64,000 bases of DNA from Anaeramoeba flamelloides. Lineage: Eukaryota > Metamonada > Anaeramoebidae. Of this stretch, positions 45,295 to 55,083 are shown piece by piece; within the stretch, counting starts at the first letter, position 1; each line of letters opens with the position of its first letter. Made by a program: the position numbers and the translations under genes. The notes beneath the pieces are model-generated. The model was not told the origin of the DNA. It made no database searches and worked only from the letters and a program-made list of their open reading frames with translations. Location: the NCBI GenBank assembly GCA_027625915.1, contig JANTQA010000023.1:17608001-17672000 (forward strand), read 5' to 3'.

Positions 45295-45389
45295 TGCCAC
45301 AATAGAATGTTGAGAGAAGGATAAAAGAAAAGTTATTCAACTTTCAAAACACTATTTTTTGCAATTCAACTCAACATTCTATTGTGGCA
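45295..45389. repeat. Short perfect-arm hairpin K
   Basis: TGCCACAATAGAATGTTGAG at 45295-45314 and its exact inverse at 45370-45389, with a 55-base loop. It may be a small MITE or a structured RNA. Single copy here. Confidence 0.75.
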
Positions 45390-45439
45390 ATTTCTTTGAG
45401 ACCTGAAAAAAAATTTAAAAAATCTAATGAATGAAGTAC

Positions 45440-46025
45440 TTTAAATAATAAAAATCAATGAGTTACAACCAAAGTAAAAAATGTTATTTCCTGATCCTCT
45501 TCAGAATTGCAAAAAAGTGAAAAATTTTCCTTTACCGTGGCTACTCCCTTAAGAATCTGAGATTGGAAGTCAATAATTTCACTTTTTTATTAATTTTCAA
45601 CTGAATTCAATTACAGTCAGTATTATTTGTTATCCCGTCTTTATTGATTTTTGTTATTTAATGACCTCCTTAAAAAATAATATTTTAAATAGTTTTGATA
45701 AACATTAAATATAATTACATAACATAATTTTGGGACAATAACAAAAATTAAATTATTGAATATTTCCAATGTAGATTAAATAAATCAACTTATTATTCCA
45801 TTGTGGTATTTAATTTTGCTTGAGTAATTAAAATTAATAAATTATTTTTCAACAAGTTCTTTGAAAACTAAAAAGCAAGTAAAGACAACTAAAGTAGAAA
45901 AAACTGTATTCTGATCAAATTGAATAGTCTTACAAAAGTGAAAATTGTCAACATTATAGTATCTATCCACATTCTTAGAAGTTTGTGTAACTTTTTGTTA
46001 TACTTTACATTAATTTCAACTCTCT
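45440..46025. repeat. Diverged tandem duplication 3' of histone H3
   Basis: 45440-45605 and 45870-46025 share, in order, TGATC, CTT-CAAAA-GTGAAAA, a TATC/CTAC block, TTAGAA/TAAGAA and ATTAATTTTCAACT. The second copy ends about 105 bp from the H3 stop codon. Confidence 0.45.
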
Positions 46026-46131
46026 TTTCTCAAATCAAAAAAAAAACAAAAAAAATTGAAAAAAATCATTGTAAAAATTTTTAAAATTATTTTATTTCGT
46101 ATTAAAAAAAAATTTTTATTCAACTCACAAA

Positions 46132-46677
46132 TTAGAGTTTGTCTCCTCTAATTTTAACAGCTAAGGAAAGATCTCTGTCCATGATGGTGACTCTTTTAGC
46201 ATGGATTGCACAGAGATTTGTGTCTTCAAGAACACCAACAACATAAGCTTCTGTAGCTTCTTGTAAAGCTGCAATGGCTGCGCTTTGGAAACGAAGATCA
46301 CCTTTGTATTCTTGGGCGATATCCCTGACGAGTCTTTGGAATGGGAGCTTTCTTAAAAGTAATTCAGTGGATTTTTGGTATTTTTTAATTTCTCTCAAGG
46401 CAACTGTACCTGGTCTGTATCTTCTTGGTCTTTTAGTGCCTTTTTCTCCTTTAGCACCCTTTGTTCCTTTTGTTCCCTTGGTACCCTTTGTTCCTTTGGT
46501 ACCTTTTCTGCCTTTCTGTCCTTTTTGTCCTTTGGTTCCTTTCCGTCCCTTTTGTCCCTTTCTTCCTTTTTGTCCCTTTTGTCCTTTTTTAGGTCCTTTT
46601 CCTCCGGTGGATTTTCTTCCTTTTTGTCCTTTTTGTCCTTTGGTTCCTTTTTGTCCTGCGTGTTTTGTTCTTGCCAT
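46132..46677 (-). CDS. Histone H3 with expanded Lys-Gly-X tail
   Basis: The 181-residue product has an ordinary histone fold from [21 protein letters not shown] (87 on) through [24 protein letters not shown] and [14 protein letters not shown] to IRGDKL. The tail before it is 86 residues rather than 41. It starts ARTK (K4 kept), has an insertion, then RKSTGGK (21-27, the K9-K14 block), then a GxK triplet array with lysine at every third position from 31 to 82, and ends KRPRRYRPG (K36-like Lys at 82). There are 26 Lys in the tail. The ARKS block around K27 is not present. In DNA the array is a 9 bp-periodic coding minisatellite. It is intronless, with the shared histone motif 214 nt upstream. 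It is the only H3 in the window, so it may be the main H3 or a variant. Confidence 0.95.
   Translation of the reverse strand: MARTKHAGQKGTKGQKGQKGRKSTGGKGPKKGQKGQKGRKGQKGRKGTKGQKGQKGRKGTKGTKGTKGTKGTKGAKGEKGTKRPRRYRPGTVALREIKKYQKSTELLLRKLPFQRLVRDIAQEYKGDLRFQSAAIAALQEATEAYVVGVLEDTNLCAIHAKRVTIMDRDLSLAVKIRGDKL
46432..46655 (-). repeat. 9 bp-periodic coding minisatellite in the H3 tail
   Basis: Units of the form AAA GGN NNN (Lys-Gly-X) are repeated in frame. X is mostly Thr, Gln or Arg. Clusters of like units (runs of KGT, runs of KGQ) suggest repeated unit slippage or unequal exchange. Confidence 0.9.
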
Positions 46678-46880
46678 TTTTAATTAATTATTATTAATTT
46701 ATTATTGTGAAAAAAAAAAATGATTATTTGTTTAGTGTAATCCAATTTAAAATAAAATTTAAATAATCTTAAAAGATGAGAGAAAATAAAAGAAAAATGA
46801 TAATATAGAAGAGTATTATTATGACAGAATACCGTTTTTAGAAAAGTATTATTATTTTATCAACTTTTTTTTCTTTCAAA

Positions 46881-46907
46881 AATAATCCAATAATTTTACG
46901 AATTTAT
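46881..46907 (-). promoter_or_regulatory. Shared histone upstream motif, H3 copy
   Basis: On the coding strand: ATAAATTCGTAAAATTATTGG followed by ATTATT in the same layout as the other histone genes, with one added base in the A/T spacer. ATTGG lies 214 nt before the ATG. A family F element begins about 15 bp further upstream. Confidence 0.65.
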
Positions 46908-46920
46908 ATTTAAATTATAC

Positions 46921-47328
46921 TACCGTTGTGGAAAAAAAGTTCAACACAGTTTTTAATTGGGAACATTACTGAAAATTCAAAGTAAGATCAATGAAAAAAA
47001 GAATAAATAAATAAATAAATAAAGACAAAATGAAGTATTCAACACAATAACAGTTTTTTTAATACTATCTTTTAGTTTGGGTTTTTCTTTGATTGATCTA
47101 TTATTAAAAATTTGTTCAAAAAATTGACTATTTTTGAGATCTCCAAAACCACACATACAATTTCCATAAATCAAGTTGATTTAAATTGTATTTGTTGGGT
47201 TGATTGAAAATAATATAATGGATAATTATTTGAAGTTAATTGGTTTCTTCTTTTTATTGATTTTACTTTTCATTTTCAGCAATGTTCCCAATTAAAAACC
47301 GTGTTTCACTTTTTTTCCACAACAGTTG
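46921..47328. mobile_element. TIR element family F, copy 2
   Basis: Left TTGTGGAAAAAAAGTTCAAC with TTTTTAATTGGGAACATT; right inverse AATGTTCCCAATTAAAAA with CTTTTTTTCCACAACAG. About 400 bp, no meaningful frame. It abuts the H3 promoter and shares its ends with 5446-6056. Confidence 0.8.
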
Positions 47329-47621
47329 GGATATTTTTTTTATTTACTTTTTGCGTTAGATAAATTCAAAAGTTCAACAACTAATGGTTCTCAACATTAA
47401 AAATAGTCAACAATAAATATAGAGTATTAAATAAAAAAAAATTTCGATTTCTAATTAATAGCTTGTCATTTATAGTCCAAATTTATGAAAAGAATTCGAG
47501 CAAACTTATGAAACTTCTTTACAATAACAGAGCCCCCCACCTAGTGTTCTGTGAATGTTCATTCTCTTTTTTTTTTGTTTGAGAGAAGGTAATCCATAAA
47601 CTTAAAAATATAAATACAATA

Positions 47622-47875
47622 CTGTTATTTTCCAATTAATAAATGAAAATTTTGTTTTCAAGTTCCAAAATGGATATTAATTATTCTTGCTACAATCAAT
47701 TTAATAGAGTAAAAATTTTGTCTTAGGGTTAACTAAGGAACTTTTATTTATTGTCTAAAAATATCATTTCTAAACAAAGTTGTAAAGATTTTGGGTTTTT
47801 CTACAACTTATAAACAAAAAAATATTAAGGGAATGTGAAATAAAAATTTTCATTTATTAATTTCAAAATAAGAGT
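47622..47875 (-). mobile_element. TA-flanked MITE family B, copy 4 (inverted)
   Basis: It begins CTGTTATTTTCCAATTAAT after TA and ends in a diverged inverse. The interior matches 17193-17442 in reverse, including CTACAATCAATTTAAT and GGGTTAACTAAGGAA. From here to the H2B 3' end (47876-48397) nothing was recognised. Confidence 0.75.
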
Positions 47876-48466
47876 AATAGAAAAATAGTTGGGAACACTT
47901 TCTTGAATTTAATATTGAAAACACTCGTTATAACAATTATTATAGAATTCAATAAGTTTGAAATAATGCCATTATTCGATAATTACCTTTGTGATCTCTG
48001 AAAGTAATCTAATTAAAAGAAAAAAAAATTACAAATTTTTTCCTGTATTCACATTTAAGACGATCTATTTTTTTGAACAAATAATCTAAAATACATAAGA
48101 AATGTCTTTATTTTGACTTTTTTTTTCATGTATGATTCTTTATTGTTTATTATGGAATTAAAAAAAAATCTAAGTCAAGAAATATATATAATTTTTTTTT
48201 TAATACAATTAAAGTTTTCATTTATATACATTTATTAATCGATTTTTTCAAAAATAAAAATTTTAAAGTAATCACATACCAAAAAAAAAAATAGACTCAA
48301 ACAGTTAAAAATGAATCAATATTAAAAATAAAAAACTGAAATTATTTTAAATATTTTTATTTTTTTAAAAGGATCTTAATTTCAAAAAGAAAAAGAAATT
48401 ATTTTAAAATAATATATCTTCTTTCTTGATGATAATAAAGATCACAAATGAAAGTGTTGGTTAAAT

Positions 48467-48811
48467 TTAATCATCTTTGTGTGTAGCATTTGAGTATTTT
48501 GTGACAGCTTTAGTTCCTTCTGAAACTGCATGTCTTGCAAGTTCACCTGGTAACAATAATCGTGTGGCAGATTGGACTTCCCTGGATGTGATTGTTCCTC
48601 TTTTGTTGAATCTGGCCAAGTTTGAGGCTTCCATTGCAAGTCTTTCAAAGACATCCATCACAAATGAATTCATGATCCTCATTGCTTTGTTGGAGATTCC
48701 AATTTCTGGATGGACTTGTTTTAACACTTTGTATACATATGTTGAGTATGTTTCAACTCTTCTTTTTCTTTTTTTGGTTTCATCTTCCTTGTTAACTGTT
48801 TTTTTGGACAT
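48467..48811 (-). CDS. Histone H2B, copy 2
   Basis: The 114-residue protein is identical to copy 1 (38068-38412) and transcribed in the opposite direction. Other reading frames across the gene also match copy 1, so the coding DNA appears identical, while the leader differs by a base (ACAAAATG for ACATAATG) and the trailer by a few. The similarity reaches about 300 bp upstream and past the 3' palindrome ATTATTTTAAAATAAT (48398-48413). Either a recent inverted duplication or gene conversion explains this. Expression should follow copy 1, since the promoter motif has the same spacing. Confidence 0.97.
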   Translation of the reverse strand: MSKKTVNKEDETKKRKRRVETYSTYVYKVLKQVHPEIGISNKAMRIMNSFVMDVFERLAMEASNLARFNKRGTITSREVQSATRLLLPGELARHAVSEGTKAVTKYSNATHKDD

Positions 48812-49105
48812 TTTGTTTGAATTTAGTTTTTTATTAAATAATAATAATTGATAAAAAATGATTTAAATTATCGTTTATTTTTTATTTTAATTTTTTTTAT
48901 TTTTATTTTTTGAAAAAATAATCCAATATTTTTCCGATTTATATTTTTTTTTCTCAAAATCTTTATTTTTATTAATAATTTCTGTTTTTGAATATTTCTT
49001 TTGATATTGAATTCAGTTTTCTTTAAAATAAAGTTTACACCAACGCGTATCACCCTGACTCGATTCAAAGACCTTATATTTGAATTATTTTCCAATTAAA
49101 AAGTA
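48812..49105 (-). promoter_or_regulatory. H2B copy 2 upstream region with shared histone motif
   Basis: The motif lies at 48918-48943: TATAAATCGGA followed by AAAATATTGGATTAT, with ATTGG 116 nt before the ATG. Blocks shared with copy 1 and H2A include GAATTCAATATCAAAAGAA and AATAAAAATAAAGATTTTG. Beyond about 49020 the copies diverge more. Confidence 0.7.
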
Positions 49106-49308
49106 AAAATATATTTCAAGTTTCAAAATATTTTACCAATTATTGTAAAAGAGACACTGACAAAAACAATTAACAAAAGAAATTATTTGAAATTTAATAA
49201 AGGTGCCTTCTTGAAATTAAGATAAAAATTGATTCTCATTAGATTGTTTTGTGGGTACTAATAACCAAAGGAAAAAAAACTTTAATTTAAAGAACTTAAA
49301 TATGTCAA

Positions 49309-49472
49309 CTGGTATTTGAAATCTAAATGGGAATAATTTTCACTTTCCAGATTATTTTTAATAAATATAGCTCTCAAAGGAGTAGGTTACAATCTGAGGG
49401 TTCGATCTCTATTTTTAAAAAGGATATTGAAAATGAAGTAAAAATTTTACCCCTTTATTATTTAATTACTAG
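49309..49472. mobile_element. Hairpin MITE family A, copy 5
   Basis: Left end CTGGTATTTGAAATCTAAAT with GGGAATAATTTTCACTT; right end diverged (AAGTAAAAATTTTACCC, ending ACTAG then TA). Confidence 0.7.
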
Positions 49473-49531
49473 TAAATAAAAATCCTAAATATAATTATGT
49501 TGACATATGACTAAATTCTCAACACTTTTTA

Positions 49532-50287
49532 TTGAAGGGATTAGTTCCTACCATAGAGAAAGTCTAAAGTCAAAGGTTCTTGTTATAGAGTGATCAATCA
49601 CATTAATTAGTGCTATATAGTTCAAATGTCTCTAAAACAATCCGATTATTAAGACTATAGTTGATCACATCAAATGAAAAATGATCTTTGGATTGGTGAA
49701 AAAACTCTCACATTTTATGAAAAAAATCCGAATTTAACCACATATTTAAATGTTTAAGTACCAAAATAAAGACTCCATATTTACAGAATATCTTTCTTAA
49801 ATTTATAGGAAATGTAGATTAGTTGCTATAAAATTATATTTTTTATAAAATTAAATAATAAACGAATAGATTTTTTTGACAAATGATTTCAAAAGTATTG
49901 AAATATATTAATGTTAAAATTATCTTTAAAAAAAAGGAAACAAAGTTAATCAGTCTTTTGATTTTTATGTTGATGAAATATTGAGTTAAATCTTCGAAAT
50001 TAAAAAAATGACTAAAATAGTTACTTTATGAATTTCTAAATATAAATGATCAAAGACTGTAATACATTGTTTTGAGTTTCAATTTTTAGATTTTCTAATA
50101 TGATTAAAGAAAAAAACAAATATATATATTTTTAATAGTGAACATTAGTAAAAATTGTAAGAATTTATTGTGTAATAATATTTATAAAAGATTTTTTCGA
50201 ACCATAATTAGGTTAGGCTAATAAGATTTATACACAATCAAAATATACTTTAATTATAGGAAAATCTAAGGGGACACGAATCGTTAA
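49532..50287 (+). mobile_element. Element family E, full copy 3 (diverged)
   Basis: It starts TTGAAGGGATTAGTTCCTACC-like and ends with TTAA at 50284-50287 after AAGGGGACACGAATCG. It is 756 bp, as long as the other two full copies, and aligned through its length, but more mutated, including one TTAA border. It is the oldest of the three by appearance. Confidence 0.65.
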
Positions 50288-50454
50288 GACTTATATTCTC
50301 TGAAACAAAAAAAAAAGGATTATTTTGTTTCAGGTATGTGCTCGATATTTTGATTCTTAATTGATTGATCTTGGGTTTTTATCTGTTTTAATACTGTTTC
50401 AAAAGACAAGGAATTAAATTTAAAGTTATCAAAATAAAGTGTACTCAACAGCTT

Positions 50455-50868
50455 TAATGCATGTTTCAAAATAATAAATGTGATTTTTTTCTTCTTCCTT
50501 TTCCAATGTAAAACCCAATATACTATCCAATAGTATATATCCTCATTTATTTAATTTTAAATAGCCACAGTGGCGTTTTAGGTAAAATTTAATTGTAAAA
50601 TAAATTGTTTCAAAAATTTCTCTAAAATTTCTACGTTTTTTTGAAATTTTTTGTTGTTTTTTCTGATGATAAGAACTTGACAAAATCCATCTCTATTTTT
50701 TTAGAAAAATTTTCAATTTGATCTCTTATTTTTTAAATTCATTTTTTAATAAGAAGGTTTTCAGAATTCAACAACATACTTACTTATTTTTTTTTTTTTT
50801 AGCTGATGTGTAGGTCTTCTATAAAAAAAAAACACCGTGTTTATTTTGAAGCATATATTTGTATTTTT
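50455..50868 (+). mobile_element. Dispersed TIR family D, copy 5
   Basis: Left GCATGTTTCAAAATAATAAA, internal TTCTTCTTCCTTTTCCAAT, right ACCGTGTTTATTTTGAAGC. It aligns with the copies at 2.7 and 54.7 kb. Confidence 0.65.
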
Positions 50869-51300
50869 GGTATGCTGTATATAGAAAACTGTGACTGGGG
50901 GTTTTTGATTTTATTTTTTGTATAATTAATACATTTTGTTTTTTTGTAAAAAAACAAAAATTATAAATTTACTAATTTTATACTATTTTTAATAACCTTA
51001 CTAATAATACCACCGGTTGTTACTTAAAGATCTATTTATCAAAAATTATTTTTATAAATATTTCAAAATATTAGTTCAATAATTTAATTGTCGATTAATA
51101 TTCTTTTGCATTTGATTCTCAAACATTTTATATATAAACTCTTTTTCAGTCGAAGGGGCCCTGTTTTATTGAAGAAATGGAAGATATTCTATGAGTTTAA
51201 TTCATTACTCTTATCAAACTAAAATTTTCAATTTTTAGATCAAAATTTTTTTTTCTCATTTTGTAAAATTTTTTTTTTTATTTGTTTTTTGCTTATTGCC

Positions 51301-51327
51301 TTTTTTTTTTTTTTTTTGTTTTTTTTT

Positions 51328-51356
<29 letters not shown>
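51301..51356. repeat. Poly(T) tract
   Basis: About 55 bases of T broken by two single bases (G and C). The region 50869-51873 shows no gene. A (TA)n run at about 51850-51876 leads into the mariner element. Confidence 0.9.
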
Positions 51357-51362
<6 letters not shown>

Positions 51363-51844
51363 ACTTTGAAAAAAAAAAATGTTTGAAAAACGAAATAAAC
51401 ATTAAGAAAAGTTAGGCTTTGTAGGTTCTTCTAAAATTCATATATTAACAAGTAAAAAATCTTATTATCAATAATTTTAATTTCCTAAAGAAAATGAGAA
51501 TTTTGCACGAGATGTTCCAATGTATGGGGAACAAAAAATTTTTTAACTTTTTTTTTTTTTTTTTTGAAATTTATGGTTTGTTCGGTGTTTTCTTTTATAA
51601 TTATCGACTCTTATATGAAGTTTATTATTTCTCATATTTCTAAACAATTAAAGTTTGGTTGATTCATAAAAATAAAGTAATTTTTTATTTTTGGCTGGGC
51701 TCCTTTGAGTGAAATGGGGTTTATATGTCTAAATTTAGAGTTAAGAGGGTTTAATAATACAAATAAAAGGTATTTTAAATTTAATAAATACCTCTAAAAT
51801 GGGTTAACCGGGTATATTGGTCATTAAAAAACCTTTATCGATTT

Positions 51845-51874
<30 letters not shown>

Positions 51875-51881
<7 letters not shown>

Positions 51882-52927
51882 AATTCCAAAAATTGGGGCA
51901 CACCTTCAAAATCAATTTAATTCCAAGAAAAGAGATATTTGACTCTTAAATAGAAACATTAGATATTAACAATCAAAGTAAATAAGTTTAAAGTTAATTA
52001 TCTATCATTTTTTTTCATTATTTTTTGATTTTTGATTTTTTTTGGATTCTTTTTTTTTCAATGAAAAAAAAATTTTTTTTTTTTTCAAAACATTTCGAAA
52101 ATCTCAAAATCACTTTAAAATGAAATTTAAAAGTTTTCATTCTGATCAGAAAAAAAATTTTTTTTTTTCAAAAAGAAAAAAGATTCTTTTTTTATCGAGA
52201 AAAAATTTTTTTGAAAAAAAATCATGATATGGGGTGCTAGTACACACGTGATACAAAAAGACCTTATTATTATTAATGGAAGTGTGAATACTGAATGAAT
52301 TATTAATGATATTATCAAAAAAATCAAAGGAAATTCAACTCGCTAATTCAGAATATAGTGGGTTGAAATGGATTTTCCAAAAGGATGGAGTTTTTCCACA
52401 TACTTCAAAAAAAAACTCAAACTTACTTAAATCGGGGATGTAATGTTCTGGACCCTTGACCCCCAATTCCACAAATTTAAATTCAATTGGGAATTTATGG
52501 ATAATTATGGACACTAAACTGAAAAATTGTAACCAAAAAATGAAGAAGAATTTTTAAAATTTTCACTAATGTATGGAATACTTAGAGTTGGGAAACCTAA
52601 GAAAATTAGTAAACTCTATATTTAAAACGATAGATTTAGTTATCAAAAGACAGGCTGAATCTATTAATAGTTTTTATTAATTTTTCTTTCAATAAAATTG
52701 GATTTTTTGGTAACCGTGTTTCAAAAATAGGTGCACACTTTTTTTTATTTTTTCTTTTTTATTTTTCAAATTGAATTTTAAATTTACTATAATATATATA
52801 AATAGTATTAATTAAATATTTTCGGGTCTTTTATTATTTTAATTGACAAGTATCATGTATTTTGGAGTATATTTTTATTAATGTAATTTTTTTTTTTGTG
52901 TCCCATTTTTTGGAATTGAGTTTATAT
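51875..52927 (+). mobile_element. Decayed Tc1/mariner transposon
   Basis: Ends TAAACCCAATTCCAAAAA and the inverse TTTTTTGGAATTGAGTTTA are flanked by TA-rich sequence, about 1.05 kb apart. Inside, rightward remnants of a mariner transposase are clear from 52224: MIWGAST, IIINGSVNTE, then in other frames FQKDGVFPHTS and LNSIGNLW, matching the WGA, NGxVNxxxY, FQQDNAPxHTS and LNPIENLW blocks of the family in order. The catalytic Asp before the PHTS block is kept as D in QKDG. Stops and frame changes show it is dead, and the N-terminal DNA-binding part is largely lost in A/T runs. It is the one recognisable relic of a DNA-transposon source of the TA-flanked MITEs here, although its ends differ from theirs. 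Confidence 0.85.
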
Positions 52928-53120
52928 ATAATTGATTTCCGGTTGGGTTTTTTGAGTTTTCTGTTTATTTGTGAAGTATTATAGGTTTTTTTGAGGTTTT
53001 CTATGCTATTTAGAAAATCTATTGATTTTCTTTAGCCTTTTTTGAGTTTTCTATTTATTTGGAAAATTTATAGATTTAACAAATAAAACAGAAAACCTCA
53101 AGAAAACCTAGGCACTCTAC

Positions 53121-53150
53121 AGCACCCCACAGCACCCCACAGCACCCCAC
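53121..53150. repeat. 10 bp minisatellite, three units
   Basis: AGCACCCCAC repeated three times exactly, with partial units on both sides. It is unusually G/C-rich for the region. The hairpin family R relative at about 53165-53240 follows. Confidence 0.9.
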
Positions 53151-53240
53151 AGACACCCTCGTTGGGTTTTCCAAAATTCAGAAGAATTGAGTTAAATCTT
53201 TGATTTCACTCTATTCTTTTGAATTCTGGAAGATCGCCCT

Positions 53241-54196
53241 TAGGTTTTTTTTTACTTTTTGAAATTAAAAGAAAATTTATTTAATTTTCTTTTCCATTGT
53301 TTTAAATTCTGGAAAAGCGCTGTTAGTTTTTTTTTACCTTTTGAAATGTAAAGAAAATTTATTGAATTATCTTTACATTACAAAAATTAAAAAAACAACA
53401 TATTCACTCTACGGCAATTGAAAGACACCCCCCCCCGTTAAGTTTTTTTTAATTTTTGAAATTAAAAAGTGACATGATTTTCCACCACATTTGGTGGGCA
53501 CTTTAGGTTGTGTTTTTTACAGTTAAAATGAATCGGGTAAAAAATATATATTTTGTGCTCAATTCTTTTTGAACACTGTAAATCATAGGGCTTATCCTTT
53601 AGTTTTCGAGAGTTTCAAAAGAATTTAATAAAATAAACGATATTTTACCCAATTGTATAAAACTTGTGGGGAACAAGATATTTGTCAACAATTTTTTTTA
53701 GATGAATAAAAATTTTTTAAAACGATTTTTATTATATATATATATATACGTTAATGCCATAAAACAGAATTTAACAAAAATTCATCCCATATTTTATGTG
53801 AAATTTCTTACCATAAAAAACACCTTTTTTCAGCCATATTGTTTTCAAAATCGTGTGCATTTGACAACGATAAACACAAGAGGTTCTAGAATTTAAAGTT
53901 CTGATATATTGCTCATATGTTAAATTTGCCTTTTCAACAAGTGTGAAATATTAATTCAAGCATAAGTTTTGTCTAAATTGGAATTTTCAATTTTATTTTT
54001 TTATATTAGTTTAGTCATAAATTTTAAATTTTTAAAATCCTTACATGTTATATCAAGGGGTATTTAATTGTAAAACTATCCCTCATATTATCAATATAGG
54101 TTGCCATAAGCACTCAGAATTTTATCAAAAAATTTACCTTTTTAATTAACAAATGAAAAAAATTAAAGTGTGTAAAAATACCCATTTCCCGGGATT
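53241..54196. other. Intergenic, nothing recognised
   Basis: It holds a C run at about 53429-53437 and short A/T hairpins. The frame at 53702-53896 looks random. Confidence 0.35.
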
Positions 54197-54613
54197 AAAG
54201 ACTATATTTCAAATAAATCTCATATTTTTTTTTCTTCCTGTTCCAATAGAATATTGAAACCGGTTATCAAATAGTATACACAATGTATAACCAATTTTGT
54301 AACTTGATTCTTGGTTTCTAATGGTAAAATTTTAAATTATGTATTGCATTTGTTCAAAACAGTTCTTACTTTTCTCAGTATTTCTTATATTTTTTGTTTT
54401 TTTTTTGAAGGCACTCAAAAAATTTCGGAAAAATTTACTCTTTTTTTTAGAAAATTTTTCTAATTCGTTCTTTCATTTATAGAATTTCTTTTTAATAATA
54501 GAAAATTAAGAAAACAATACATATTTAAAAATATTTTATTGTTGGTTTCTTTGATCCATCCATGTGTTTGCCCCCTTTCAAAAGAAACACACTTTTTAAT
54601 TTGAAACATGGGT
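54197..54613 (+). mobile_element. Dispersed TIR family D, copy 2
   Basis: Left end diverged (ACTATATTTCAAATAAATC), internal TTCTTCCTGTTCCAATAGAA, right end TTTGAAACATGGGTT. It is followed after about 55 bp by another copy in the same orientation. Confidence 0.65.
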
Positions 54614-54669
54614 TAGGTAATTCAACAAGGTTTTTCGAGTGATCAAAATTATGTATGCACATCAACTAT

Positions 54670-55083
54670 AATCGGGGTTTCAAAATATAATCAATACTTT
54701 TTTTTTTCTTCTTGTTCCAATACAACATCCAATTTACCCACCCAACGGTATATCTGTGTTAAAATCCTTTTTGAAAGTAAACTCCTTGATATTTTCAAGT
54801 AAATTTTAAATTATGAACGCAATTAGTTAGATATTTTTCCTAATTTTCTCATTTTTTTTGAGATTTTTTGTTTTTTTGATTAAAATATTCACAAAAATTG
54901 ACTCTATTTATTGAGATAAATTTTTCCAATTTGTTCCTTCATTTTTAGAATTTCCTATTAAATATTAGAACTTTAACAAACCAGTACCATATTTGCTCAG
55001 AGTGTATTACCAGTTTCTTTGATCGGTTGATGTATTGGTCTTCTTTAACAAAAAAACACGTTTTGTATTTTGAAGCACGGATT
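54670..55083 (+). mobile_element. Dispersed TIR family D, copy 3
   Basis: Left TCGGGGTTTCAAAATATAAT, internal TTCTTCTTGTTCCAATACAA, right TATTTTGAAGCACGGATT, the last being an inverse of the family start. About 414 bp and the clearest copy. Confidence 0.7.

Noticed and set aside
46274-46687. Long Pro/Phe- and Ser/Phe-rich open frames opposite histone H3
   Set aside because: They are antisense reflections of the Lys-Gly-X array, which has few stops in any frame.
49400-49415. T-loop-like GGGTTCGATCTC, suggesting a tRNA
   Set aside because: No acceptor stem or anticodon arm can be folded; it lies in the spacer of a MITE.
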